The position numbers were made by a program, and so were the translations under genes. From assembly GCA_027019685.1 (NCBI GenBank), contig JALUWH010000052.1:1-18861 (forward strand): a stretch of DNA of 18,861 bases, written 5' to 3'. Positions 8,136-16,252 of this stretch are shown here, piece by piece (within the stretch, counting starts at the first letter, position 1; each line of letters starts with the position of its first letter). The notes under the pieces are model-generated. The model did not search any database and had not been told where the DNA came from. It was given only the letters and a program-made list of their open reading frames with translations. The DNA is from Ghiorsea sp. Lineage in GTDB: Bacteria; Pseudomonadota; Zetaproteobacteria; Mariprofundales; Mariprofundaceae.

Positions 8136-9077
8136 ATGAAGAAGTTAATTTTTAAGAAAATTGAAGCTAAGCTCAAAAATGTTCTTGAAAGCGACCATAT
8201 TGACTGGATACAGGTTGGAAGGGTACTGTCAGATGTTAAAGAACATAACTATTGGTCTATTAATTTTGGCTCGTTTTCAAAGTGGCTGGAGTCATGGGGA
8301 AAGGAGGTTAACCTTTGTAAGGCTACGCTTTGGCGATATATAACGGCTCAAAAAAAATATGAAAGGTTGCGAGCTGAAGCTTCAAAGTTCGGATATAATT
8401 TTGAAGTGATTGAGGATCTAAAATCTCCAATTAGCCCAGAAGGTATAGAAATTTTTGATAAACTATCACGTATTCTTAAAGAGAATGAAGTCTATGAGAT
8501 GATGAATAGATTTATTGATGGCGAGATTACTCGAAAAGAGTTGCGAGAAAAGTGGAATGTATTTAAGCCAGCTTTAGAACAGAAAGCATCTCATGGATTA
8601 TTTGGGGAATCCATAGTCTTAGATGCTTTACGTTTAAACAGTAATGAGTGGTTGAGAAAAGATAAAGCCGAATACAAAAAAGGAAAGGTTATTTATCGAG
8701 TACCAAGTTTTTCTAAGTTCTTTCAGAGTGTGACGGTAACCAACCCGATACACAATCAGCATTATGTGTTAGATGCAATATTAGCTTTACAAGAAATGAG
8801 TAATGAGCCGTTACATATTCACGGGGTAGCGATAGTAAGTCAAAATTTACTGGAATATGAGAGGTTTGAAGCCTATCGCAAATACTGTAATGCTCTTTGG
8901 ATTGCTGCACCTAGAGGAGTTGCTGAAGATATTAATGTGAAAATTCCTCAGGGGGTAGGGTTAATATCAGTAAATAATAAGGAAATTGAAATTATTATTG
9001 CTGCCGAGGTCAATCATTCGCCCGAATTTTTGGTTGAAACATTAAAGGAACTTTTGACTCGCTGGAAGACAGCATAA
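8136..9077 (+). CDS. Helix-turn-helix protein with MmcB-like degenerate nuclease domain
   Basis: A 313-residue protein I do not recognise outright. Residues about 24-75 look like a helix-turn-helix (W-I-Q-V-G-R-V-L ... C-K-A-T-L-W-R-Y-I). The C-terminal region (about 145-313) resembles MmcB/PD-(D/E)xK proteins by eye: an L-D213-A-I-L-A-L strand, a Y-R-K-Y-C-N-A-L-W-I-A-A-P segment and a G-V-G-L-I-S-V strand. At the place of the expected E-x-K there is H-G-V-A-I-V, so catalysis is doubtful and the fold may serve DNA binding only. No good ribosome site is seen before ATG 8136. It stands alone, divergent from the LexA-like repressor and upstream of the recombinase trio, flanked by 12-bp repeats. 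Possible regulator or accessory factor of the trio; this is inference. Confidence 0.6.
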   Translation: MKKLIFKKIEAKLKNVLESDHIDWIQVGRVLSDVKEHNYWSINFGSFSKWLESWGKEVNLCKATLWRYITAQKKYERLRAEASKFGYNFEVIEDLKSPISPEGIEIFDKLSRILKENEVYEMMNRFIDGEITRKELREKWNVFKPALEQKASHGLFGESIVLDALRLNSNEWLRKDKAEYKKGKVIYRVPSFSKFFQSVTVTNPIHNQHYVLDAILALQEMSNEPLHIHGVAIVSQNLLEYERFEAYRKYCNALWIAAPRGVAEDINVKIPQGVGLISVNNKEIEIIIAAEVNHSPEFLVETLKELLTRWKTA

Positions 9078-9238
9078 ATATTTGGGTCTATTTAAGTCTA
9101 GCCAGCTAGATATTATATAAATCAAAAGAGAGTATGAGCGAGAAAAAATAAATACGTTGTTTGAGAAGGTGTTGATGAAAAGCTAAGACTTTTTTATTTA
9201 ATTAGTGACAGCTATAAGATTAATTTATGGAGAAATAT
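9078..9238. other. Intergenic region upstream of the recombinase trio
   Basis: Very AT-rich. It holds imperfect tandem decamers (TTTGGGTCTA at 9081, TTTAAGTCTA at 9091), the palindrome at 9097-9110 and the trio's ribosome site GGAG (9229-9232). -10-like TATAAG and TAAGAT lie around 9213-9221, without a convincing -35. No small gene with a credible start is visible. Confidence 0.5.
9097..9110. repeat. Palindrome TCTAGC-CA-GCTAGA, candidate recombinase or regulator site
   Basis: Perfect 6-bp arms around CA. Its first eight bases TCTAGCCA recur in the right arm of the inverted repeat at 14452-14483, and the reverse form TGGCTAGA is in the left arm, so related motifs flank the three-gene module on both sides. 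The right-hand 12 bases match 8092-8103. Function is inferred from position only. Confidence 0.5.
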
Positions 9239-9817
9239 ATGAGTGATTGCAACTGTATCGAAATAATTAGATATGAGAAACTAAAGATTCATCCTGCAAT
9301 TTTTGAGATAATATCGCTGGAGCAACTAGATTATCTTATGCAGGATAATATGACGATTTTTGCATATAAAAGTGAAGCACAGAATTTAATTCAAGTGGTC
9401 AGAAAAAAAGGAACTCGAAAGTACAGTCAACTCTTAGTGGTTAGGGGGATTGGAACTTATTTTGCCCATAAAAGGCTACTCGAAATGGGAGAAGTATCAT
9501 ACCCGAAGGTGATTGAGGTAGCGGAACCAGTTACGACTCAAAAGGTTCAAGAAATGTTTTTTCTTGAAATGACAGCACTAAAAAGGTCACCAGCAGCACA
9601 TGGAGTCGTAGCACTTATTTATAAACGAATTACAGATGCTAGGAAGCAGAGTCACTCCCCTTCATTGTTTGAACCACATATCAAAGATATTACACATTCT
9701 AGATCAAGAACTTTACGCGATATTTCGGGGTATGATGGTAGAGCTTTTAACAATGCGTTAAAAAAAGAGAAAGTTCCTGATTCATTATTGCGGGACTTGA
9801 AAAAGTGGAAGGAATAA
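9239..9817 (+). CDS. Unrecognised small first gene of the recombinase trio (possibly GmtX-like)
   Basis: A 192-residue soluble protein with no membrane segment. I set the start at ATG 9239 because GGAG (9229-9232) is correctly spaced before it; an in-frame ATG at 9227 overlaps that site. N-terminal half has mixed strands (V-V-R-K-K-G-T-R-K-Y-S-Q-L-L-V-V-R-G-I-G-T-Y-F-A-H-K-R-L-L), somewhat like ParB-type or nucleic-acid-binding folds. The C-terminus (D-I-S-G-Y-D-G-R-A-F-N-N-A-L-K-K-E-K-V-P) looks like a small helical DNA-binding part. The stop TAA (9815-9817) overlaps the next start, so it is co-translated with two recombinase-like proteins. A DNA-binding or accessory role in recombination is inferred from position. 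Confidence 0.7.
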   Translation: MSDCNCIEIIRYEKLKIHPAIFEIISLEQLDYLMQDNMTIFAYKSEAQNLIQVVRKKGTRKYSQLLVVRGIGTYFAHKRLLEMGEVSYPKVIEVAEPVTTQKVQEMFFLEMTALKRSPAAHGVVALIYKRITDARKQSHSPSLFEPHIKDITHSRSRTLRDISGYDGRAFNNALKKEKVPDSLLRDLKKWKE

Positions 9818-12270
9818 TGTCTGGTATCCTTCAAGAACTTAGAGAACTAAAAAAATTTTATGGGTGTGATACAGAAGGAGAACATAGTCTTTCCAGAAGC
9901 ATATTTTCATCACAAGAAAAATTTACATCTGGTTTATTACATTTGATTAATTGTCCACCAAGTGGTGATGGCTTGTATTATATGAATCCTGTAGTTGATC
10001 ATCTTTTAAATGCTTACCAAACTAAGGTTGGTAAGAAGTTATCTAATGATTTTATAAAGGTATATGAAAGTTTTTGGGACAATATTTTTTCATTTCATGA
10101 GTCAAGCGGAAACGAACATATAAAGTTGAGGCGACCATCAGTTCGTGGGGTCAATGCGACACACCCTTTATATACCTTTTTATTTAGAGTTAGTGCACAT
10201 GGTGGCGCAATAGAAATTGAAAATCAGGGTATGTTACAAACATTCAAAAGTTATTCTCCATTTCTGCTTAAAAGAATTTATTTGCTTCGTCATGATCATA
10301 GTAAAAGGTATATTGCCAGACTAGGTCTTATTGCAAGGAAATTAATAGTAAGCAGAGATAGTTTAAGCATTGAAGATTATTTTTCACCTACAGATGATGA
10401 GATTAGCCTTCTTGCTCATGATGCATTGAAAATGAAGAAAATTCTGTTTTCAGATGAGGATAAGACGTTTGTCTTTGACTTGTTGTTCAGAGGCTATCGT
10501 CGTGAGGTTACGCAAGGGCATTCAAGGAAGGTTGGAAGAGTACAAAAGCGTTGGTTACTTTATGAAAACCAGATTGTTGTAAATGTTGATTTAGAACGTA
10601 TACCCTATGCTGCAAAAGATAAATATTTCGATGTCACCTCTAAGCGTAAAAAAATTTTAATGCAAGAGGTATCTCTTTTAAAAAAAGGGGGGCAAGTTGA
10701 TGTAAATGCTCAAGGCGAATCAATAGAGGATTATTTAGGCGAAGAGAGCATTCTATTTCCTGCTGAGTTCTTTTTAGATCCTTGGTTCTCACAGAGAAAT
10801 GCGAAACAAAAATTTGAGAGCCTAGTTCAGGAAACCAAGGTTATGCCATGGCATAAAGACTGCATATCGAAGCATAAGATTAGAAATATACTTGAAAATA
10901 TGGCTACTGAAATATGGCAGGTTCAAGTTATTATATATTTTGCAATCTTTCTGGGAAAGAGGGAAAAGGAACTAAAGAAGATTTACTTTAATCGCAGGAA
11001 TAGCCATTTACCAGTTAACTTGAATCCAGAGAGCCAAACACGATCCAAAGGTGTTAATTATGACTATAAGAAAAATATTTTGTGGTCATATTCAAGTTAC
11101 GGATCAAGGGATGAGGAAAGGTTTTGTCAAGTTGATGATTATCAAATAATAAGATTGCCTCAGTTTTTTTCTCAACTTATTACAGAGGGAAGAGAAACTT
11201 GTCCTTTGTTTGCTAAAGAACACTTTCAAGCGACTAAAGAATTCTTGCAAAGGTTTGGCCGTGATGGCTTAGGGCCAATAACTATTGCAAGGTTAGCGAA
11301 GACATTTAAAGCATACTTTGTTCATTCATATGGGCTGCCGCAGTTATATGCTGATATTCTAGCGGGTGTGAATACTTATTATTTAGAAAACCAACACTAT
11401 TATGTTACCTTGAATAGCAGTCATTATAATCAAGAGTGGCAAGAATTAATTTGTTCGTTTATGTCAGAATTTAAGGGAAGTTCACTTTTTGATATGCCCG
11501 TTTCTTTGGATAATTTATTTAAGGCTGATGAAAAAGTGTTGAGTAATAACGAGGTTACGATTGGGGCAACAAACACACCAACAACTGATGCATTAAAAAA
11601 ACACTTCAGCCTATTATATAAATCATTTCCTCATGATAGAGAATCACTGTTAAAGGGTAGTGATGACCAATGGAATTCTTATATTGCATACTTGTATGGA
11701 CTTTTTTTAGTGTGTACGGGACAACGTCCATTAAGAGACCCTATTCCTGATAAAAGGGAGTTGTTAATTGAAAAAAATGCCATTCATATAATGGATAAAA
11801 ACTCTACTTTTCACCGTGAAGAAAGGTGTGTGCCGATACCTGAAATATTGACAAAATCTTTAAGGTGCCATCTGCAGTTATTACTACCTGTATGGAGAAG
11901 GAAAATTATAAACGAAGGGATATATTCAATAGAAAATTTGCATTGTTTTTTTCCAATTTTGAATAAAGAGACAAAAAGCGTGGAATCATCTAGTTCAAAG
12001 AACATTGATAAGAATACTAACTTTACGAAAGATTCTAATTATTTTTATCACATACGAAATGGCTACAGGCATTATTATTTAAGCTGTTTGCATAATAGTG
12101 GCGAAAACATGGCTGATATTGATTGGGTTTCAGGGCATAGGCGAAGAGGAATGGAACACGAGCACGTACTTAGTCCTATAAGTTGGTTAGAGTCTAAAAC
12201 GAGAGTCTTAAAAATCCAAGATAAAATCATTAAAGATTTGAATTTAAAAATAGTGGTTAACGATGTGTAA
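9817..12270 (+). CDS. Large tyrosine-recombinase-like protein lacking the catalytic tyrosine (trio gene 2)
   Basis: An 817-residue protein. Start ATG 9817 follows AAGGA (9808-9812) and overlaps the previous stop as TAATG; an upstream in-frame GTG (9805) is less likely. The first ~600 residues are unrecognised. The C-terminal ~200 residues follow the tyrosine-recombinase pattern: C-T-G-Q-R637-P-L-R-D, a strand with D-K-N-S-T-F-H then R-C-V-P-I-P, N748-G-Y-R751-H752 in place of H-x-x-R-H, and S-G-H774. The tyrosine expected 9-10 residues after H774 is His783/Val784, and none occurs to the end. So it probably cannot cut DNA alone and may act as a structural partner of the third protein. Gene 3 overlaps its end by 8 nt. 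Confidence 0.75.
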   Translation: MSGILQELRELKKFYGCDTEGEHSLSRSIFSSQEKFTSGLLHLINCPPSGDGLYYMNPVVDHLLNAYQTKVGKKLSNDFIKVYESFWDNIFSFHESSGNEHIKLRRPSVRGVNATHPLYTFLFRVSAHGGAIEIENQGMLQTFKSYSPFLLKRIYLLRHDHSKRYIARLGLIARKLIVSRDSLSIEDYFSPTDDEISLLAHDALKMKKILFSDEDKTFVFDLLFRGYRREVTQGHSRKVGRVQKRWLLYENQIVVNVDLERIPYAAKDKYFDVTSKRKKILMQEVSLLKKGGQVDVNAQGESIEDYLGEESILFPAEFFLDPWFSQRNAKQKFESLVQETKVMPWHKDCISKHKIRNILENMATEIWQVQVIIYFAIFLGKREKELKKIYFNRRNSHLPVNLNPESQTRSKGVNYDYKKNILWSYSSYGSRDEERFCQVDDYQIIRLPQFFSQLITEGRETCPLFAKEHFQATKEFLQRFGRDGLGPITIARLAKTFKAYFVHSYGLPQLYADILAGVNTYYLENQHYYVTLNSSHYNQEWQELICSFMSEFKGSSLFDMPVSLDNLFKADEKVLSNNEVTIGATNTPTTDALKKHFSLLYKSFPHDRESLLKGSDDQWNSYIAYLYGLFLVCTGQRPLRDPIPDKRELLIEKNAIHIMDKNSTFHREERCVPIPEILTKSLRCHLQLLLPVWRRKIINEGIYSIENLHCFFPILNKETKSVESSSSKNIDKNTNFTKDSNYFYHIRNGYRHYYLSCLHNSGENMADIDWVSGHRRRGMEHEHVLSPISWLESKTRVLKIQDKIIKDLNLKIVVNDV

Positions 12271-14443
12271 ACATTACCTAAGCCAATTAGATGAATTAGA
12301 ACAAAAGTTTTTAGAAGCCAATCAAGAGTTTCGGTATAATATAAACTATCAGGCTTTTAATGCCTTTAAACAGGTGGTTACAGGAGAATATTTTGAAGGC
12401 GAGTGGAAAGATAAAGATACTAATCAAGTTCACAGTATAATCATAGAGTCTAAGATGAAAGAGAGTAACTTGGATACTCCCTTAGCTCTTGAGCCTAAAG
12501 AAATATTTCGCATAAATATTTCTTTGGCGTATATGTTTAAATGTTTCTTAAAGCATGAGTTAATCAAAAAGGAGTTTAAAGTTGGAAAGTGGCCTAAAGT
12601 AAATATTTATCCTCGTCCAGACCTGGCTTTAAATAAAAATTTATTCCCGCTATCAGAACTACACATATTTGAACGGCTGCTTCAAAAAATGATGAATGAA
12701 AAGCCAAATAGAAGAACAGCTTATGAAGTTATTAGTGCATGGGTCATATTTCGTTTAATTGCAGTAGATGGTATTATAATAGGTACAGGCGATATAAAAA
12801 TTGTACAGTTAGAACGAAAGCATTTGTTTTTAGAAGGCGATATAAACTGGTTGTGTCTTCCAGTTGGAGTCACGGGACAAAAGGTTTTTAAGCAATACCC
12901 TCTAACAAAAGAAACAGTATCAGCTCTTAAATTGTTGATAAAGAAGTCAAATAAGATTGGCGAAAATTCTTTTGTTTTTCCACACAATTGGAGAACTGTG
13001 CGTAACAAAAAGAAAACAGATAGACGTGCTTTTCTTGAGCAATATTTGGCAGACTTTGCTTGGAATATAGATGAAGTATCAGGTTTAGACAGGGTGTTTG
13101 ACCTAAAATGGTGGATTCAGATGAGTAGACAAAATATGGAGTTTGCTGGTGTTCCATATTATGTCATTGCAAACATGAGAAATAAAATTCGAGCAGCACA
13201 ATTAGATTTTCAATTTAAGAGTTCAAGGAAAGCTTTTCACCACGACTTAAGGGAGCATATGCCTTCATTAGTTTATGACCTGTATATTAAGTTACAAAAT
13301 GTTTACTCAGCGTATCGTAAAAAGGAAAAGAGAGTTCAAGTAAAGAAGCTTCTTCATGCTCAACTTTGTAATGTTTTGTGTGATAATGAGTTGCCTCAAA
13401 TCATACCCATCAAATGGATACAGTATTTTGAGTGGTTTATTTCATTAATTATAGACCCTCACAAAAAGGATTTAACAATTTCCGCATTACATACATATAC
13501 ATATATTCTAGCAAACAGGGTCATGGTTCATATAAAACAAGAAAGTCTTGAGCAATTAACAACTTCAGACTGGGATGCTTTGAAGTTATTTATTCAAGAG
13601 CATCCAGAATATGGACGTCAAACTAAAATTAATACTTTAAGCCAGCTTTCCAATTTACACAATTATATAAGCTCTAAGGTGGGCGAAAGACCTTTAAAGC
13701 AAGTATCTAGTGGCATCGTTCGTGAAATAGCACATAGCCATATTGTATACAGGTCTGAATTTAATGTGTTATTAAGAATGGTAACAGAGTACCCTTCTGT
13801 TTGGATTGCGATGTTTTTAGCTTTCTATGCTGGATTAAGGTGCGAAGAAATTTTTTCTTTAAAGAAAACTGATTTTGATGATATGGAAAGGCTTCCTATT
13901 CGAGAAAGTAAAACTAACGCAGGTCACCGCGTACTTCCATTGGCTTCACTTTTAGATGCAAGTGCTGAGAAATCGTTAAGAGTTTTTTTGAATAAAATTG
14001 AACGCCCAACAAATAGAATAATATCTTCAATATCCTCTCCAAAGAATTTAAGTTCCAAGGTATCAAAAATTATGAGGGCAAAAGGAGTGGGGCATTGTAC
14101 GCTCCATATGCTTAGGCATAGTTTCGCTTCAATTCAATTTCTCAAATATAATATGCTCATTGACCCTAATTTTAAGGAGTATCTTGTAAAGGCTATACCT
14201 ACAATATCTGAAGAAGTGCTCCAAGGTCACTTAATGAAACAAATGGCTTTTGTATTTGGAGGTTCAAAATGGGAGCGTGACTATGAAAATAACGGGCGTT
14301 GTCAGCCTTCACCAACGGATATGTGTATCTTATCGCAGCTAATGGGTCATGCTGGTAGGTACACAACTATTGAAAACTACTGTAATAGCTTTTTCTGGCT
14401 GCAACGATATTGGATACTTCGCAAAGAAAAAATTTGCTGTTGA
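12263..14443 (+). CDS. Large tyrosine recombinase (trio gene 3)
   Basis: A 726-residue protein with a complete C-terminal tyrosine-recombinase domain: A-G-L-R526-x-x-E-I, K550 in E-S-K-T-N-A-G-H-R-V-L-P-L, H615-M-L-R618-H-S, and L-M-G-H696 followed by Y706 (T-T-x-x-x-Y spacing). The N-terminal ~500 residues are far longer than in ordinary phage integrases; about 400-500 (including T-L-S-Q-L-S-N-L-H-N-Y-I) could be the SAM-like core-binding part, and 1-400 is unrecognised. An insertion rich in charged and aromatic residues (about 630-690) separates the two last catalytic boxes. It starts inside gene 2 (8-nt overlap) without a strong ribosome site, implying translational coupling. It should be the active enzyme of the module. 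The target site is unknown. Confidence 0.85.
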   Translation: MCKHYLSQLDELEQKFLEANQEFRYNINYQAFNAFKQVVTGEYFEGEWKDKDTNQVHSIIIESKMKESNLDTPLALEPKEIFRINISLAYMFKCFLKHELIKKEFKVGKWPKVNIYPRPDLALNKNLFPLSELHIFERLLQKMMNEKPNRRTAYEVISAWVIFRLIAVDGIIIGTGDIKIVQLERKHLFLEGDINWLCLPVGVTGQKVFKQYPLTKETVSALKLLIKKSNKIGENSFVFPHNWRTVRNKKKTDRRAFLEQYLADFAWNIDEVSGLDRVFDLKWWIQMSRQNMEFAGVPYYVIANMRNKIRAAQLDFQFKSSRKAFHHDLREHMPSLVYDLYIKLQNVYSAYRKKEKRVQVKKLLHAQLCNVLCDNELPQIIPIKWIQYFEWFISLIIDPHKKDLTISALHTYTYILANRVMVHIKQESLEQLTTSDWDALKLFIQEHPEYGRQTKINTLSQLSNLHNYISSKVGERPLKQVSSGIVREIAHSHIVYRSEFNVLLRMVTEYPSVWIAMFLAFYAGLRCEEIFSLKKTDFDDMERLPIRESKTNAGHRVLPLASLLDASAEKSLRVFLNKIERPTNRIISSISSPKNLSSKVSKIMRAKGVGHCTLHMLRHSFASIQFLKYNMLIDPNFKEYLVKAIPTISEEVLQGHLMKQMAFVFGGSKWERDYENNGRCQPSPTDMCILSQLMGHAGRYTTIENYCNSFFWLQRYWILRKEKICC

Positions 14444-14451
14444 TATAAAAT

Positions 14452-14483
14452 TTTGGCTAGATAGGCAATGCTTTCTAGCCAAA
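14452..14483. repeat. 10-bp inverted repeat between convergent operons: terminator or recombinase site
   Basis: TTTGGCTAGA (14452-14461) and TCTAGCCAAA (14474-14483) are perfect inverse copies around 12 nt. It lies between the ends of the trio and of the integrase operon, so it could be a shared terminator; the minus-strand exit has only a weak U-run (AAAATTTTAT) and the plus-strand exit none. The arms share TCTAGCCA with 9097-9104, which is the reason to consider a recombination site. Confidence 0.6.
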
Positions 14484-14488
14484 TCAAT

Positions 14489-14761
14489 TTAATAAGCCGT
14501 AAATAAGTTGAGCCCAAAATGCTCATGAATTTGCTCTCTTATTTCGGATATGAGTTGGCTCAATAAAAATTGTCGTTCTACTCCTTGGTAACATTCTAAA
14601 TGGTCAACAATCCAGAACCTGATGGCGGATTGGTTTGAATGAGCTTGAGGGTAACCGAGGGCTGAAACTAGTTCAGCCCCTTGGGGTATGTTAAGTTGTA
14701 TTGAGATTGTAAGCGCTAAATCATTAATCGTAGATTTGTAATTGTATTGTTTATTATTCAT
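14489..14761 (-). CDS. Small unknown protein, paralogue of the adjacent upstream gene
   Basis: A 90-residue soluble protein. The start is the ATG at 14761, preceded by AAGGAG; a longer reading of 108 residues starting at 14815 would overlap the neighbour and has no ribosome site. It shares an L-G-Y-P-Q ... S-A-I-R-F-W-I core with the protein from 14782-15072 (L-G-I-P-Q ... S-T-I-K-L-W-V), so the two arose by duplication. Last gene of the excisionase-integrase operon, 20 nt after its paralogue. No family recognised. A helper of recombination or element maintenance is possible from position alone. Confidence 0.7.
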   Translation of the reverse strand: MNNKQYNYKSTINDLALTISIQLNIPQGAELVSALGYPQAHSNQSAIRFWIVDHLECYQGVERQFLLSQLISEIREQIHEHFGLNLFTAY

Positions 14762-14781
14762 ATTTTTCTCCTTGATGTTTT

Positions 14782-15072
14782 TTATAAATCTGGGTATTCG
14801 GGTGTATGTTGCCAACTGTGTCCATGAAAATGATGGGTAAGAATTTGATGGAGATCTAAGTTCATTTTGCTTGCTATATCCATGATTTCTTCAATAGTTT
14901 TAGGTGTTTTGGTGGAGTATTCCCCCCAGTTTTCTTGTACCCAAAGCTTGATGGTGCTGTGGTGGCCAAGATGCTGTGGAATGCCAAGAGGCTCATGTAT
15001 TCTGATCGATGGTTTTAGTTTTAGGCTAAACTCAAGGTGTATAGTTATTTTATTTATAAAGGTTTGATTCAT
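14782..15072 (-). CDS. Small unknown protein downstream of the integrase
   Basis: A 96-residue soluble protein, rich in His in its last 20 residues (L-T-H-H-F-H-G-H-S-W-Q-H). GAGGA precedes ATG 15072. The central stretch L-G-I-P-Q-x-x-G-H-H-S-T-I-K-L-W-V matches its downstream neighbour. It follows the integrase gene by 25 nt on the same strand and is likely co-transcribed. No known domain identified; the His-rich tail could bind metal, but this is speculative. Confidence 0.7.
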   Translation of the reverse strand: MNQTFINKITIHLEFSLKLKPSIRIHEPLGIPQHLGHHSTIKLWVQENWGEYSTKTPKTIEEIMDIASKMNLDLHQILTHHFHGHSWQHTPEYPDL

Positions 15073-15097
15073 ATTGTCCTCGTTATATTGTGTATTT

Positions 15098-16252
15098 TTA
15101 TTTCTTTATGGTGCTGCTTAAAAGTGATTCAAACGCGGTGCCATCATGCCTAGTGGCATTGGGTATAAAACGTGAATATGTTTGAAATAACATTTGAGTT
15201 GAGCTATGCCCCAATTGGTTAGCAACCCACTCTGGATTTTCACCAGCAGCTAACCATAATGTTGCTGCTGTGTGCCTTGATTGATAAGGTCGCCTAGCTT
15301 TTAAACCTAGGCTGTTTAACAGCGGGTACCAAATGCGTTTGGTAAAGTTAGAATTGTCTATAGGTTCACCATTTCGGTTACAGAACACGAACTCTGAGTA
15401 TGGGCGTGATATAACCTTTTGAGCCTGAATAGCTTGTAAAACCATTGAGTTCATTTGAATATATCTTGATTCGTTCGTTTTAGTAGTGGTCATTTCATTA
15501 TAGGTAAATGATTCACAGACAAAGATGGCTTGTGTTTCTAAGTGAACATTACGCCAGCGAAGCCCATTAATTTCACCTGACCTCATGCCAGTAAAGAAGC
15601 GAACTGTTAAATAGTTTGTATAGGTTGGATTGACAGCGTTTATAATCTGTAAAACCTCGGTTAGTGAAAAAGGTTCAATTTTGGGTTTTACAAGTGGTAG
15701 ACGCTTGATGTTTTTAAAAGGTGAAATGAAATTAAAGCGTTCTGATGCTTCATCCATAATAGACTGGAGAGGTTGCATAATATTGTTGATTCTTTTATTT
15801 GATAACTTCTTTCCCGTTCTTCCTGGCTGTTCAGCTAATTGGGCTCTAAATTTAAGTATGCTTCCTTTATTAATATCTTTAACTGGGATGTCACCAAATA
15901 TAGGTATCAAATATTTTTCCAAAATACTCTTATTGTTTGCTTGGGTGCTTGGTTTCCAACGAAAAGAATTTTCACTCCACCATTCATCAGCAAAGGAACT
16001 AAATTCTGGGTTAGAATCGTCTATGTACAGTTCACGCTCGAATTCCTTAGCCTTTAAGCTATTGGGGAAAATGCTGGCGTAATGAAAGGTGTTTGAGGCA
16101 ATAGCTGATTCAATTTGATTAAGTAAAGCCTGTAATCTTTTTCGGTTTGCTGGCGTATCATCTAATAAGGTTAGTTCTCTACACCGAACCCCTTTGTATC
16201 TAAAATCAAGAAATAGTTTACAAGTATCTTTTCTGGATCGAATGCTACCCAT
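15098..16252 (-). CDS. int: Tyrosine site-specific integrase of the island
   Basis: A 384-residue phage-type integrase. An N-terminal arm-binding domain (about 1-65, resembling DUF3596: G-S-I-R-S-R... K-L-F-L-D-F-R-Y-K-G-V-R-C-R-E) precedes a SAM-like core-binding domain (about 82-180) and a catalytic domain with R224 (T-G-M-R-S-G-E), K258, R326 (P-Y-Q-S-R-H-T, with Tyr in place of the usual His, common in this subgroup), H349 (L-G-H-S-S) and Tyr359. All key residues are present. It overlaps the excisionase-like gene by 8 nt (16245-16252). It lies 2.2 kb from the tRNA-fMet fragment and is the best candidate for the enzyme that inserted the island there. Confidence 0.9.
   Translation of the reverse strand: MGSIRSRKDTCKLFLDFRYKGVRCRELTLLDDTPANRKRLQALLNQIESAIASNTFHYASIFPNSLKAKEFERELYIDDSNPEFSSFADEWWSENSFRWKPSTQANNKSILEKYLIPIFGDIPVKDINKGSILKFRAQLAEQPGRTGKKLSNKRINNIMQPLQSIMDEASERFNFISPFKNIKRLPLVKPKIEPFSLTEVLQIINAVNPTYTNYLTVRFFTGMRSGEINGLRWRNVHLETQAIFVCESFTYNEMTTTKTNESRYIQMNSMVLQAIQAQKVISRPYSEFVFCNRNGEPIDNSNFTKRIWYPLLNSLGLKARRPYQSRHTAATLWLAAGENPEWVANQLGHSSTQMLFQTYSRFIPNATRHDGTAFESLLSSTIKK

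Larger units (their letters stand above)
9097..14483 (+). mobile_element. Candidate nested recombinase-trio module (GMT-like)
   Basis: Three overlapping genes on one strand, two of them large tyrosine-recombinase-like proteins, lie between TCTAGCC-type motifs. This is the layout of 'trio' mobile units; among those I know, the gamma-mobile-trio (GmtX/GmtY/GmtZ) fits best by gene number and type. The region is visibly more AT-rich than the RM operon. The borders given are the motif positions, not proven ends, and the module may simply be part of the larger tRNA-fMet island. Confidence 0.4.

Noticed and set aside
9227..9238. Upstream ATG for the first trio gene
   Set aside because: It overlaps the ribosome site GGAG (9229-9232) that fits ATG 9239.
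9227..14443. Trio as a Tn554-type (TnpA/B/C) or RIT element
   Set aside because: Those have recombinases of smaller, more uniform size; here one small unknown and two very large proteins, one without nucleophile, do not match.
14762..14815. N-terminal extension of the last small gene
   Set aside because: The longer reading overlaps the neighbour's end and has no ribosome site; AAGGAG precedes ATG 14761.
15630..16082. 150-codon open frame opposite the integrase
   Set aside because: Antisense shadow of a gene with all integrase catalytic residues.
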